The notes under the pieces: model-generated
Database searches by the model: none
What the model was told of the DNA's origin: nothing
Seen by the model: the letters and a program-made list of their open reading frames with translations, nothing else
Source of the DNA: Pseudomonas eucalypticola
GTDB taxonomy: Bacteria; Pseudomonadota; Gammaproteobacteria; Pseudomonadales; Pseudomonadaceae
Direction of reading: 5' to 3'
NCBI RefSeq assembly: GCF_013374995.1
Contig: NZ_CP056030.1
Span: 4,434,501 to 4,498,500, forward strand
DNA: 64,000 nt
Shown: piece by piece, positions 13,408 through 23,760 of the stretch
How the letters are laid out: each line of letters starts with the position of its first letter
How positions within the stretch are numbered: position 1 is the first letter of the stretch
Made by a program: the position numbers and the translations under genes

Positions 13408-15786
13408 CTACTTCCTTAACGTGGCATTCAACCTTTGTTCGAGCGAGGTGAGGATAGCTTGGGTCGTGGCATTCACCTCATCGTCATTAAGAGTGCGCGA
13501 TGGATGCTGCCAGGTCAAGCCAACTGCAAGGCTTTTTCTATTGGGATCAATGCCTTTACCCTGGTAGACGTCAAAAAGGCTGAGGTCCGTGAGCCACTCG
13601 CCTGCATTTTCACGAATTACCTGGAGTACCGCGCTCGACGCTACATCACGATCCGCGACCAAAGCCAGGTCACGACGCACTTCCGGGAACCTCGACAGCT
13701 CCTGGAATTTCGGCAGGCGACCTTCGGCCACTTCAGCCAGCAACAGCTCGAAGACGAACACGACGCGGTCCAGGCCCAAGGCCTTGACCAGCTCAGGGTG
13801 CAAGGCGCCCAGGTAGCCGACTTCACGACCATCGCGAACGATTTTCGCGGTTTGGCCCGGGTGCAGCGCCGGGTGCTTGCCAGGCTCGAAGCTGAATTGC
13901 TCCAGGGCACCGGCGAAGCCCAGCACGGCTTCCACGTCAGCCTTGGCGTCGAAGAAGTCGACGGTTTCACGGCCTTGTGCCCAACCTTCCGGCAGGCGCG
14001 AACCGCAGACAACACCCGCCAGCATAGGCTCTTGCTTCAGGCCGTCCAGTTGGCCGACGAAGCGCAGGCCGCTTTCGAATAGGCGCACGCGGGTCTGCTG
14101 GCGGTTGAGGTTGTGCTGCAGCGCCTTGACCAGGCCCGGCCACAACGAGGTGCGCATGGCGGCCATGTCGTTGGAGATCGGGTTGGCCAGCAGCAGCGGC
14201 TCGACGCCGGGGTTGAACAGCTCGAACCACTTCGGATCGATGAAGCTGTAGGTGATCGCTTCCTGGTAGCCGCGGGCAACCAGCAGGCGACGCAGCTCCG
14301 GCAATTCGCCACGGGCTTCGGCCTTGGCCTGGGGGGCCAGGCGGGCCTGCGGGTAGCGGACCGGCAAGTGGTTGTAGCCGTACAGGCGCGCCAGCTCTTC
14401 GATCAGGTCGACTTCCAGGCTGATATCGAAGCGGTGGCTCGGTACTTCAACGCGCCATTGGCCTTGGCCTTCGGCGGTGATACCCAGGCCCAGGGCAGCG
14501 ATCAGGCTTTCGATCTGCTCGGCCGGCATGTCCATGCCCAGCATCTGGCTGACACGGTCGGCGCGCAGGGTGATCGGCGCGACGTTCGGCAGGTGTTCCT
14601 GGCTGACCGTCTCGATGATCGGGCCTGGTTCCCCGCCGGTGATTTCCAGCAGCAGGCCGGTGGCGCGCTCCATGGCCTCGCGGGCCAGGTTGAAGTCCAC
14701 GCCACGCTCGTAGCGGTGCGAAGCATCGGTGTGCAGGCCGTAGGAACGGGCCTTGCCAGCGACAGCGATCTGGTCGAAGAACGCGCTTTCCAGGAAGATG
14801 TCGCGGGTCTTGGCGGTGACGCCGCTGTGCTCGCCGCCCATGACGCCGGCAATGGCCAGGGCACGGGTGTGGTCGGCGATGACCAGGGTGTCGCTGCGCA
14901 GGGAAACTTCCTGGCCGTCGAGCAGTACGAGCTTCTCGCCCTCCTCGGCCATGCGCACGCGAATGCCGCCATTGATTTCAGCCAGGTCGAAGGCGTGCAG
15001 CGGCTGGCCCAGTTCGATCATCACATAGTTGGTGATGTCGACCGCGGCATCGATGCTGCGCACGTCGCTGCGACGCAGACGCTCCACCATCCACAGCGGC
15101 GTCGGCCGGGACAGGTCGACATTGCGGATGACGCGGCCCAGGTAACGCGGGCAAGCAGCCGGCGCCAGCACGTCGACCGGACGCACTTCGTCGTTGACCG
15201 CGGCCACGGCAGGCACTACAGGGCGAGTGACGGGGGCCGCATACAGCGCGCCCACTTCACGGGCCAGGCCCGCCAGGGACAGGCAGTCGCCGCGGTTCGG
15301 GGTCAGGTCGACCTCGATGCTGGCGTCGTCCAGGCCCAGGTACACGCGAAAATCTTCGCCTACCGGCGCATCGGCCGGCAATTCCATCAGGCCGTCGTTA
15401 CCCTCGCCCACTTGCAGCTCGGACTGGGAACACAGCATGCCGTTGGACTCGACGCCGCGCAGCTTGGCCTTCTTGATCTTGAAGTCACCAGGCAACTGAG
15501 CGCCCAGGGTGGCGAACGGAATCTTCAGGCCGGGGCGCACGTTAGGCGCGCCGCACACCACCTGGAAGGTCTCGCTGCCATTGCTGACCTGGCAAACGCG
15601 CAGCTTGTCGGCATCGGGGTGTTGCTCGGTGCTCAGCACTTCGCCCACGATCACGCCGGTGAAAGCGCCGGCCGCGGGGGTGACGCTGTCCACTTCAAGG
15701 CCAGCCATGGACAGGCGGGCCACCAGCTCATCACGGTCGACCTGCGGGCTTACCCAGCCACGCAGCCAATTTTCACTGAATTTCAT
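13408..15786 (-). CDS. pheT: phenylalanyl-tRNA synthetase beta subunit
   Basis: A 792-residue protein of full family length. It has an N-terminal tRNA-binding (EMAP-like) domain (about 40-150), a B3/B4 editing module (about 210-390), the B5 domain (about 400-475), the catalytic-like core (about 490-690) and the C-terminal FDX-ACB domain (about 698-791, ending LNATLRK). With PheS it forms the alpha2-beta2 enzyme that charges tRNA-Phe and edits Tyr-tRNA-Phe. It follows pheS by 21 bases, with AGGAG before the ATG at 15786. Confidence 0.98.
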   Translation of the reverse strand: MKFSENWLRGWVSPQVDRDELVARLSMAGLEVDSVTPAAGAFTGVIVGEVLSTEQHPDADKLRVCQVSNGSETFQVVCGAPNVRPGLKIPFATLGAQLPGDFKIKKAKLRGVESNGMLCSQSELQVGEGNDGLMELPADAPVGEDFRVYLGLDDASIEVDLTPNRGDCLSLAGLAREVGALYAAPVTRPVVPAVAAVNDEVRPVDVLAPAACPRYLGRVIRNVDLSRPTPLWMVERLRRSDVRSIDAAVDITNYVMIELGQPLHAFDLAEINGGIRVRMAEEGEKLVLLDGQEVSLRSDTLVIADHTRALAIAGVMGGEHSGVTAKTRDIFLESAFFDQIAVAGKARSYGLHTDASHRYERGVDFNLAREAMERATGLLLEITGGEPGPIIETVSQEHLPNVAPITLRADRVSQMLGMDMPAEQIESLIAALGLGITAEGQGQWRVEVPSHRFDISLEVDLIEELARLYGYNHLPVRYPQARLAPQAKAEARGELPELRRLLVARGYQEAITYSFIDPKWFELFNPGVEPLLLANPISNDMAAMRTSLWPGLVKALQHNLNRQQTRVRLFESGLRFVGQLDGLKQEPMLAGVVCGSRLPEGWAQGRETVDFFDAKADVEAVLGFAGALEQFSFEPGKHPALHPGQTAKIVRDGREVGYLGALHPELVKALGLDRVVFVFELLLAEVAEGRLPKFQELSRFPEVRRDLALVADRDVASSAVLQVIRENAGEWLTDLSLFDVYQGKGIDPNRKSLAVGLTWQHPSRTLNDDEVNATTQAILTSLEQRLNATLRK

Positions 15787-15807
15787 CCTGCTCTCCTAAT
15801 AATTCGT

Positions 15808-17288
<1,481 letters not shown>

Positions 17289-17316
17289 GAGTAACTTCCT
17301 CTATCTTTGACCGAAA

Positions 17317-17511
17317 TTAACGAAGGCGCAGCATGCGCTCGACTTTTGCAACGTCCGACGGATGCAGCAAGCTGCTACCGCGCAGTTGACGCTTACGCTT
17401 GGTCGACATTTTGGTCAGGATGTGGCTCTTGAAAGCGTGCTTGTGCTTGATGCCGTTAGCGGTTTTCAGGAACCGCTTAGCTGCACCACTCTTGGTTTTC
17501 ATCTTTGGCAT
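17317..17511 (-). CDS. rpmI: 50S ribosomal protein L35
   Basis: A 64-residue basic protein starting [20 protein letters not shown], with [20 protein letters not shown] and the C-terminal VERMLRLR. Length and sequence are those of bacterial L35. It lies between infC and rplT in the conserved infC-rpmI-rplT order. Confidence 0.98.
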   Translation of the reverse strand: MPKMKTKSGAAKRFLKTANGIKHKHAFKSHILTKMSTKRKRQLRGSSLLHPSDVAKVERMLRLR

Positions 17512-17571
17512 GTTCGGATACTCCGCATTCAGTTGATAAACATAACCGCAAGGCCTGCCGTGCCCTGGTGG

Positions 17572-18120
17572 TTACTTCTTTTTCTTGGGGGCGATGACCA
17601 TGATCAGCTGGCGTCCTTCCATCTTAGGATGCTGTTCGACGGAACCGTACTCCAGCAGGTCTTGTTCGACCCGCTTGAGCAGTTCCATACCCAGCTCCTG
17701 ATGCGCCATCTCACGGCCGCGAAATCTCAAGGAAATCTTGGCCCTGTCCCCATCACTAAGGAAACGTACCAGGTTGCGTAGTTTTACCTGGTAATCCCCT
17801 TCCTCCGTCCCTGGACGAAACTTGATTTCTTTTACCTGGATCTGCTTCTGGTTCTTCTTCGCCGCAGCAATCTGCTTCTTCTTCTCGAAGATCGATTTGC
17901 CGTAGTCCATGACTCGGCAAACCGGAGGCACTGCGTCGGCAGAAATTTCCACCAGATCCAGCTTCGCTTCTTCAGCGATACGAAGCGCTTCATCAATCGA
18001 GACGATGCCAACCTGCTCGCCGTCAGCGCCAATTAACCGAACCTCGCGCGCCGAGATATTCTCGTTGATCGGGGCTTTCGGTGCAGCTCGTTTATCTTGT
18101 CTCATTTCACGCTTAATAAT
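17572..18120 (-). CDS. infC: translation initiation factor IF-3, probable AUU start
   Basis: A 182-residue IF-3 with the N-domain ([20 protein letters not shown]), the basic linker ([21 protein letters not shown]) and the C-domain ending VIAPKKKK. It discriminates initiator tRNA and start codons and prevents subunit joining. I place the start at ATT 18120 ([10 protein letters not shown] in frame). GGAG at 18126-18129 is five bases from this ATT (eight from the next ATT, 18117) but 20 from the first ATG (18105), which has no site of its own. An AUU start is the basis of IF-3 autoregulation in E. coli. The ribosome site overlaps the thrS stop region. Confidence 0.93.
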   Translation of the reverse strand: MIKREMRQDKRAAPKAPINENISAREVRLIGADGEQVGIVSIDEALRIAEEAKLDLVEISADAVPPVCRVMDYGKSIFEKKKQIAAAKKNQKQIQVKEIKFRPGTEEGDYQVKLRNLVRFLSDGDRAKISLRFRGREMAHQELGMELLKRVEQDLLEYGSVEQHPKMEGRQLIMVIAPKKKK

Positions 18121-18122
18121 TA

Positions 18123-20045
18123 TTACTCCGAATCTTGGCGACCACGCCGGGAAACCGCTTGTGCGAGGAACTCGGTGAACTGGGCGACGGGCATGGAGCC
18201 CAGGTCTGCACCTTCACGGGTACGCACAGCGACAGTTTGCGTCTCGACTTCCTTGTCCCCGATGACCAGGAGATAAGGAACCTTGAGCAAGGTATGCTCG
18301 CGGATTTTAAAGCCGATCTTTTCATTTCTCAAGTCGGACTTGGCACGAAACCCGCTTTCCGTCAGATTTTTTTCGACCTGATGAACAAAATCAGCTTGTT
18401 TATCAGTGATATTCATGATCACCGCCTGCGTGGGTGCCAACCAGGCCGGGAACGCACCTTCATAGTGCTCGATCAGGATACCCACGAAACGCTCGAACGA
18501 ACCCAGGATGGCGCGGTGCAGCATCACCGGATGCTTGCGGCTGTTGTCCTCGGACACGTACTCGGCGCCCAGGCGGATTGGCAGGTTGAAATCCAGCTGC
18601 AGCGTACCGCACTGCCAGACGCGACCCAGGCAATCCTTCAGGGAAAACTCGATTTTCGGACCGTAGAAAGCACCCTCGCCCGGCTGCAGATCATACGGCA
18701 GGCCAGCGGCCTCCAGCGCGGCGGCCAGAGCGGACTCGGCACGATCCCACAATTCGTCGCTGCCTACACGCTTTTCAGGACGAGTGGACAGTTTCAGCTG
18801 AATATCCTTGAAGCCGAAGTCCGAATACACGTCCATGGTCAGCTTGATGAACGCTGCCGATTCGGATTGCATCTGCTCTTCGGTGCAGAAGATATGGGCG
18901 TCGTCCTGGACGAAGCCACGCACACGCATGATGCCGTGCAGCGCGCCCGAAGGCTCGTTGCGGTGACAGGCGCCGAATTCGGCCAGGCGCATCGGCAGCT
19001 CGCGGTAGCTCTTCAGGCCCTGGTTGAACACCTGCACGTGGCAAGGGCAGTTCATCGGCTTGATGGCGTAGTCGCGGTTTTCCGACTCGGTGGTGAACAT
19101 GTTTTCGGCGTAGTTGGCCCAGTGGCCAGACTTTTCCCACAGGCTGCGGTCAACGACCTGGGGCGTCTTGATCTCCAGGTAGCCGTTGTCGCGCTGCACC
19201 TTGCGCATGTACTGCTCGAGTACCTGGTAGAGGGTCCAGCCGTTCGGGTGCCAGAACACCATGCCCGGTGCTTCTTCCTGGAGGTGGAACAGGTTCAGGC
19301 GCTTGCCGATCTTGCGGTGGTCGCGCTTTTCCGCTTCCTCGATGCGCTGGATGTACGCGGCCAGTTGCTTCTTGTCAGCCCAGGCGGTGCCGTACACGCG
19401 CTGCAGTTGCTCGTTCTTGGCATCGCCGCGCCAGTAGGCACCTGACAGCTTGGTCAGCTTGAACGATTTCAGGAAACGGGTGTTCGGCACGTGCGGGCCG
19501 CGGCACATGTCGACGTACTCTTCGTGGTAGTACAGGCCCATGCTCTGGGTCTCAGGCATGTCCTCCACCAGGCGCAGCTTGTAGTCCTCGCCACGGGCGC
19601 TGAACACCTCGATGACTTCGGCGCGCGGCGTGACCTTCTTGATCACGTCGTATTCGGTGTCGATCAGCTGCTGCATGCGCTGTTCGATGGCGGCCATGTC
19701 GTCCGGGGTGAAAGGACGCTCGTAGGCGATGTCGTAATAGAAGCCTTCGTCGATGACCGGGCCGATGACCATCTTCGCGGTGGGGTACAGCTGCTTGACC
19801 GCGTGGCCGACCAGGTGGGCGCAAGAGTGACGAATGATTTCAAGCCCCTCTTCATCCTTGGGCGTGATGATCTGCAGGGTGGCGTCGTTTTCGATCAGGT
19901 CGCACGCGTCGACCAGGTTGCCGTTGACCTTGCCGGCCACGGTGGCCTTGGCCAGGCCAGCGCCAATGGAGGCTGCAACCTGGGCGACCGATACCGCGTG
20001 GTCGAAGGAACGTTGACTGCCGTCGGGAAGAGTAATGATGGGCAT
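18123..20045 (-). CDS. thrS: threonyl-tRNA synthetase
   Basis: A 640-residue class II synthetase starting at ATG 20045 behind GGAGAGGAGG. Domains: TGS (1-62), second additional/editing domain (about 65-225, with [16 protein letters not shown] and the later CRGPHVP), catalytic core (about 240-530, [10 protein letters not shown], then [10 protein letters not shown]) and anticodon-binding domain (about 535-640). It charges tRNA-Thr and clears Ser-tRNA-Thr. The leader carries two stem-loops with threonine anticodons in their loops, consistent with the enzyme binding and repressing its own mRNA. The stop lies two bases before the infC start. Confidence 0.98.
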   Translation of the reverse strand: MPIITLPDGSQRSFDHAVSVAQVAASIGAGLAKATVAGKVNGNLVDACDLIENDATLQIITPKDEEGLEIIRHSCAHLVGHAVKQLYPTAKMVIGPVIDEGFYYDIAYERPFTPDDMAAIEQRMQQLIDTEYDVIKKVTPRAEVIEVFSARGEDYKLRLVEDMPETQSMGLYYHEEYVDMCRGPHVPNTRFLKSFKLTKLSGAYWRGDAKNEQLQRVYGTAWADKKQLAAYIQRIEEAEKRDHRKIGKRLNLFHLQEEAPGMVFWHPNGWTLYQVLEQYMRKVQRDNGYLEIKTPQVVDRSLWEKSGHWANYAENMFTTESENRDYAIKPMNCPCHVQVFNQGLKSYRELPMRLAEFGACHRNEPSGALHGIMRVRGFVQDDAHIFCTEEQMQSESAAFIKLTMDVYSDFGFKDIQLKLSTRPEKRVGSDELWDRAESALAAALEAAGLPYDLQPGEGAFYGPKIEFSLKDCLGRVWQCGTLQLDFNLPIRLGAEYVSEDNSRKHPVMLHRAILGSFERFVGILIEHYEGAFPAWLAPTQAVIMNITDKQADFVHQVEKNLTESGFRAKSDLRNEKIGFKIREHTLLKVPYLLVIGDKEVETQTVAVRTREGADLGSMPVAQFTEFLAQAVSRRGRQDSE

Positions 20046-20064
20046 GGCGCCTCCTCTCCTAGTG

Positions 20065-20085
20065 GTGACCCCTACCAAAGGTCAC
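20065..20085 (-). promoter_or_regulatory. thrS leader stem-loop I, tRNA-Thr(GGU) anticodon-arm mimic
   Basis: On the minus strand GTGACC (20085-20080) pairs with GGTCAC (20070-20065), extended by one U-G pair, closing a 7-nt loop UUGGUAG. The anticodon positions of this loop read GGU with U33 in place, and the tRNA-Thr(GGU) loop of E. coli is UUGGUAA. The element lies just upstream of the ribosome binding site of thrS. This matches the known E. coli mechanism in which ThrRS binds an anticodon-like operator and blocks ribosome access. Confidence 0.72.
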
Positions 20086-20123
20086 GTGGGTTGGGATGAG
20101 CCAGTACAAGATTCGGCGGTATG

Positions 20124-20142
20124 CCTGCCTCACAGTGGCAGG
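20124..20142 (-). promoter_or_regulatory. thrS leader stem-loop II, loop carrying UGU
   Basis: On the minus strand CCTGCC (20142-20137) pairs perfectly with GGCAGG (20129-20124) around a 7-nt loop ACUGUGA. The anticodon positions read UGU, the anticodon of another tRNA-Thr; position 33 is C instead of U. It lies about 80-97 bases before the thrS start and would be the second operator domain. I see no gene in the rest of 20046-20375. Confidence 0.5.
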
Positions 20143-20375
20143 AGCCGCTAGGCCAACCGGGACCGAACCAGAGTGACTGGAATAATATTGAAGGTACCTC
20201 GCCACCGCGGCTGCCAAAAGAGCAACCGCACCTGTCGAGGGCGCTCACAATAGCACAGATAATGGCCGATGAGTGGTCGGCGGGGCACGCCTTGCAGGAA
20301 CTTGCTCGCTGACCTTCACTCTGATGAGAGGCAAGCCATACTTCGAGTCAGCCTGAACAAAAGGAGCATTACGGT

Positions 20376-20681
20376 ATGCGTCTTCAATCGCTTTTCCTGT
20401 CCCTGGCCGCCTGCGCCGCGATCACCCTGCCCCAACTGGCCAGCGCGGGCGAGTGGCCAGCGGGTGCGCAAAGCCAGTTCCTGTCCCAATGCGAGAAATC
20501 GGCGGGCGAACACGCCACTGCCGACCAGGCCAAAACCGCCTGCGAATGCAGCGACAAGGCCATCACCGCCAAGCTGAGCACCGCCGAGCTCAAGCAGGTG
20601 GCCGACTCCAGCAACGGTGTGCCGGCCGCTTTGCAGAAGAAAATGATGGACGCGGCCGCCAGCTGCCGGACCAAAAAATAA
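20376..20681 (+). CDS. secreted small protein with paired cysteines, unknown
   Basis: A 101-residue protein with a Sec signal peptide (MRLQSLFLSLAACAAITLPQ, cleaved near ASA-GEW). The mature part has four Cys (CEKS, CECS with two, CRTKK), suggesting disulfides, and is helical with Ala-rich segments. It is probably periplasmic. No family is recognised beyond small exported Pseudomonas proteins. An AAGGAG-type site precedes the ATG. Confidence 0.7.
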   Translation: MRLQSLFLSLAACAAITLPQLASAGEWPAGAQSQFLSQCEKSAGEHATADQAKTACECSDKAITAKLSTAELKQVADSSNGVPAALQKKMMDAAASCRTKK

Positions 20682-20969
20682 CCCCGTTTTCGTGCCCTGC
20701 GTGCGCCTGGGACCCCATCGCGGCCTGAAACCAGGTCGTGACGGGTGAAATTCTGTGTTTTTTTTCGGCTTTTTTTTGCCCCCGATTTCGCCGCCAAACC
20801 CAATGAAATCAAGGGTCTGACGGCGTCAGCGAGGCAAGAACGAAAAAATAGCTGAGACAAATGCGCATCTAAAGAGCTATTCAGTCGAACAATTAGACTA
20901 TGATACCTCCGTGTGCCCAGTTGGCCTGAGCAGCACAGCACTACTTAATATGTTTCTTGGAGATACACC

Positions 20970-21182
20970 ATGTCTAATCGCCAAACCGGCACCGTAAAGT
21001 GGTTCAACGATGAGAAAGGCTTCGGCTTCATCACTCCTCAAGGTGGCGGTGACGACCTGTTCGTACACTTCAAAGCTATCGAATCCGACGGTTTCAAAAG
21101 CCTGAAAGAAGGCCAGACCGTTTCGTTCGTGGCTGAGAAAGGCCAAAAGGGCATGCAAGCTGCTCAAGTTCGCGGCGAGTAA
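20970..21182 (+). CDS. cold-shock domain protein (CspA/CapB type)
   Basis: A 70-residue cold-shock protein with RNP1 (KGFGFI) and RNP2 (DLFVHF) motifs intact and the GTVKWFN start. It binds single-stranded RNA/DNA and acts as an RNA chaperone. The 288-base region before it holds no other gene; two T-rich runs (about 20757-20777) probably end upstream transcription, and a TATGAT-like -10 lies near 20897-20902. This leaves a moderately long 5' UTR as usual for csp genes. TTGGAG is the ribosome site, and a clear terminator follows. Confidence 0.95.
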   Translation: MSNRQTGTVKWFNDEKGFGFITPQGGGDDLFVHFKAIESDGFKSLKEGQTVSFVAEKGQKGMQAAQVRGE

Positions 21183-21195
21183 TCTCCCGAGCTAG

Positions 21196-21227
21196 AAAAA
21201 ACCCGTCTTCATGACGGGTTTTTTTGT
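21196..21227 (+). terminator. rho-independent terminator of the cold-shock gene
   Basis: ACCCGTC (21202-21208) pairs with GACGGGT (21214-21220) around TTCAT, flanked by an A-run and followed by seven T residues. The symmetric A and T runs let it also work for the minus-strand lipoprotein gene ending at 21252. Confidence 0.9.
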
Positions 21228-21251
21228 GCCTGGCGTTTGCCCCCGGGGGTA

Positions 21252-21584
21252 TCAGCCGCAATTGACTCGGGTGACGTTGCCCGTGCCATCGGCGTTGAGG
21301 TTCAGCCGGTCGGAGCGGTACTCCAGGGTCATGACGTCGTTGGGCTTGAGAATGCGAGCCACCTGCGAGCCCGAACGGGTACGCGCTTGCTCCAGCAACT
21401 GCGGAGTGGCAGGTTTGCCGACGGCAAATTGCGCCGCTTCGGCATGACAACGACCGTCCGATGCGACCGCCGGGGCACTGGCCGCGGCCGACTCCGTGTT
21501 ACCCGAACCACCGCCATTCGACGCACAACCCGCCAGGGTCAGCGCCGCCAGCAGGGTTACCCATGATGCACGCATGCAGGACAT
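21252..21584 (-). CDS. I78-family peptidase-inhibitor-like lipoprotein
   Basis: A 110-residue protein starting at ATG 21584, four bases after AAGGAGG. The signal peptide ends in a lipobox (LAALTLAGC, Cys about 20), so it is an outer- or inner-membrane lipoprotein. After a Ser/Gly/Ala linker the mature domain has the I78 layout: C...AAQFAVGKPATPQLLEQA, ARILKPND, then YRSDRLNLNADGTGNVTRVNCG with terminal Cys-Gly. I78 proteins inhibit serine proteases, so a periplasmic protective role is inferred. Confidence 0.78.
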   Translation of the reverse strand: MSCMRASWVTLLAALTLAGCASNGGGSGNTESAAASAPAVASDGRCHAEAAQFAVGKPATPQLLEQARTRSGSQVARILKPNDVMTLEYRSDRLNLNADGTGNVTRVNCG

Positions 21585-21706
21585 GAAGCCTCCTTGTGAG
21601 AAATAAGATCTGCCCCTGTGCGACAACTCGATGACCGCCAGGTTGCATGAAACGACAAGTCTGCCCCACCCTGCCCGTGGCGGCGCGAGGCAATCGTGTC
21701 CAAATG

Positions 21707-22009
21707 TTAATAAACGTCGATGTAGTCCAGCGGTGGATTCGGCCAGTTTTCCCGCAGGGCGTTGAATATCTGGCGCACCCACACGTCGTCGCACGCGGCA
21801 ATCGGCCCCACGCAGCCGGAGCCTTTGGCCCAGGTCTCCAGGCGGAAGCGCAAATCGTCTATATCCGTGCCGCCCACCGTCGTGGACAGCCAGGCAATGC
21901 CGGCCTTGCTGACCCGCAACTGGTTGTGCACATCGTTGTCGCCGGCGGCAATCAATCGCCGTACAGCGTCGAGGGTGAAATCGGTCGGGTCGTTCAAATC
22001 AATGCGCAC
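21707..22009 (-). CDS. hypothetical protein, conserved Pseudomonas type
   Basis: A 100-residue soluble protein. The start is taken at GTG 22009 (RIDLNDPTDFTLDAVRRLIA) because GGAA precedes it at 7 bases; a TTG seven codons upstream has no ribosome site. It is acidic, with AWLSTTVGGTDIDDLRFRLE and a C-terminal WVRQIFNALRENWPNPPLDY. No domain is recognised and no signal peptide or TM segment is seen. Confidence 0.66.
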   Translation of the reverse strand: MRIDLNDPTDFTLDAVRRLIAAGDNDVHNQLRVSKAGIAWLSTTVGGTDIDDLRFRLETWAKGSGCVGPIAACDDVWVRQIFNALRENWPNPPLDYIDVY

Positions 22010-22146
22010 AGGGTTGTTCCGGCCAGGCAAATAAGCGCCAGTTTGGCACGAACGTGGCTTTATGCCTAAGTAGGAGTGCCAAAAATCGTGGCGCGTGATT
22101 TACTGATGGCACTCTTGTCCCTTCCCGCTCAGGTAGCTTCTGCACC

Positions 22147-22389
22147 ATGGCCAACGTAACCGTAGACGCCGACATCAAAGCCAAATGGCCTCAAGGCCAG
22201 TGCTCCTATAGCCCGGGCAACCCAGAGGAACTGACGATCATCGCCATCGACCTGCTGGTCAAGGAACTGGGCACCCCTGGCGCGCAGTCGTTCATCGAGC
22301 AGGTGTTCGGGAAGTATGCCGGCGAGCACGGCCATTACGCCGCGCCGCCCAAGGTTGCGCCGGCAGAGCCTTCAGTCCTTTCGGGCTGA
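22147..22389 (+). CDS. hypothetical protein
   Basis: An 80-residue soluble protein, divergent from the 21707-22009 gene. The sequence (ANVTVDADIKAKWPQGQCSY, then ELTIIAIDLLVKELGTPGAQ) has one helical core and a Pro/Ala-rich tail. Nothing identifies a function. The start at ATG 22147 has an AGG at suboptimal distance. Confidence 0.55.
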   Translation: MANVTVDADIKAKWPQGQCSYSPGNPEELTIIAIDLLVKELGTPGAQSFIEQVFGKYAGEHGHYAAPPKVAPAEPSVLSG

Positions 22390-22422
22390 AGCCGCAACCC
22401 CGGCCGCGCAGCGTGCGTACAG

Positions 22423-22827
22423 TCAGAACGTGACGCCTGCCACCAGGATGATATTGCTGTACGGCTGACATTCGCCGGTTCGCACCACGGCCCGTGCCTG
22501 GCGGGTCAGTTGCTTGAAGTCCTCGTGCGCCATGGCCTGGCGCGCACCCAGCAGCCCTTCCCCGTTCAAACGCTCCAGGCTCGCCAACGCCGGCGGCGCC
22601 TTGGCGAAGATCTCTTCGGCCAGTACATGGCGCTCCACCTGCATTTCACTGAGCACCACACGCAGGGTACCGATGAAATCCGGCACGCCGGGGGTCAGTG
22701 CGAGGTCGATCAGCTCCACGCCGGGGGGTACCGGCAAACCGGCATCACCGATGACGACCAAGTCTCCATGACCCAAGGAGGCGACAAGCCGCGACAAAGC
22801 GATGTTCAACAACGGTGTTTTCTTCAT
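22423..22827 (-). CDS. rbsD: D-ribose pyranase
   Basis: A 134-residue RbsD/FucU-family mutarotase converting beta-pyranose to furanose ribose for the kinase. Conserved features are the catalytic His in [18 protein letters not shown] (His20), TPGVPDF, and the C-terminal [21 protein letters not shown]. It is the last gene of the rbs operon, overlapping rbsK by 4 bases. Confidence 0.96.
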   Translation of the reverse strand: MKKTPLLNIALSRLVASLGHGDLVVIGDAGLPVPPGVELIDLALTPGVPDFIGTLRVVLSEMQVERHVLAEEIFAKAPPALASLERLNGEGLLGARQAMAHEDFKQLTRQARAVVRTGECQPYSNIILVAGVTF

Positions 22828-23744
22828 GGCTGCACAAAACCTCTGACTTCGGCCAGCGACGGAATCGACGGCTGAGCGCCCGCACGGGTGACCGACAACG
22901 CAGCGGCCACCTGGCCAACCGCGATGGCCTCCCGCTCCCCTTCCCCACGGGCCAGCGCCGCGGCAAACGCACCGACGAAGGTATCCCCTGCGGCGGTGGT
23001 GTCCACGGCCTGCACACGCGGTGCCGGGAAGTGGATGAAGCCACTGCCATCGGCGAACAGTGAGCCCAGGGCGCCCAGGGTAATGATGACCTTGCGCGCA
23101 CCAGCGGCCAGCAGGTAGATGGCGGCCTGCTCGGCACTGGCCACGGAGTCGACGCGTACCCCGGTCAGGGCGAATGCCTCGCTTTCATTGGGAACGAGGT
23201 AATCGACCGCCCGGTACCAGGCCGCGGGCAAGGGCCCACTGACCGGTGCCGGGTTGAGGATCACTGTCTTGCCCAGGACCCGACCGCGCTCCAGGGCGAA
23301 GGCCACCGTGTCCATGGGCACCTCAAGCTGGCAGACCAGGACCTCGGCCTGCTGCAATAGCGCGTCGGCGTCCTGCACCCGCTGGGGACGGACCTCGCCG
23401 TTGCCCCCCGCGACGATGACAATGTTGTTCTGGCTGGCGTCGTCCACCACGATCAGCGCCACGCCGCTGCTGACCCCAGCCACGCTCGCCACGGCCTGGC
23501 AGTCGATGCCTTCTGCCAGCAGCGCACCGCGCAATTGCTCACCATAGGCGTCATCGCCCACGCAGCCGATCATCGCTGTCGGCGCACCCTGGCGCGCAGC
23601 GGCCACCGCCTGGTTGGCACCCTTGCCACCCGGCACCGTGGCGAACGACGTTCCCACCACGGTCTCCCCGGGCTGCGGCAAGCGCGCCGCGCGGGCCACC
23701 AGGTCCATGTTCAAACTGCCTACAACCACGACTTTCGCTTGCAT
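22824..23744 (-). CDS. rbsK: ribokinase
   Basis: A 306-residue PfkB-family sugar kinase starting at ATG 23744. It has the signature [13 protein letters not shown] near residue 40 and the C-terminal [17 protein letters not shown] with catalytic Asp (GD). It phosphorylates ribose to ribose-5-phosphate with ATP. It sits 16 bases after rbsR and is coupled to rbsD. Confidence 0.96.
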   Translation of the reverse strand: MQAKVVVVGSLNMDLVARAARLPQPGETVVGTSFATVPGGKGANQAVAAARQGAPTAMIGCVGDDAYGEQLRGALLAEGIDCQAVASVAGVSSGVALIVVDDASQNNIVIVAGGNGEVRPQRVQDADALLQQAEVLVCQLEVPMDTVAFALERGRVLGKTVILNPAPVSGPLPAAWYRAVDYLVPNESEAFALTGVRVDSVASAEQAAIYLLAAGARKVIITLGALGSLFADGSGFIHFPAPRVQAVDTTAAGDTFVGAFAAALARGEGEREAIAVGQVAAALSVTRAGAQPSIPSLAEVRGFVQP

Positions 23745-23760
23745 GTGCCTGCACTCTGAT

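Noticed and set aside
20046..20375. T-box riboswitch for thrS
   Set aside because: There is no T-box sequence or specifier-loop architecture, and T-boxes are not expected in Gammaproteobacteria; the anticodon-mimic hairpins explain the leader better.
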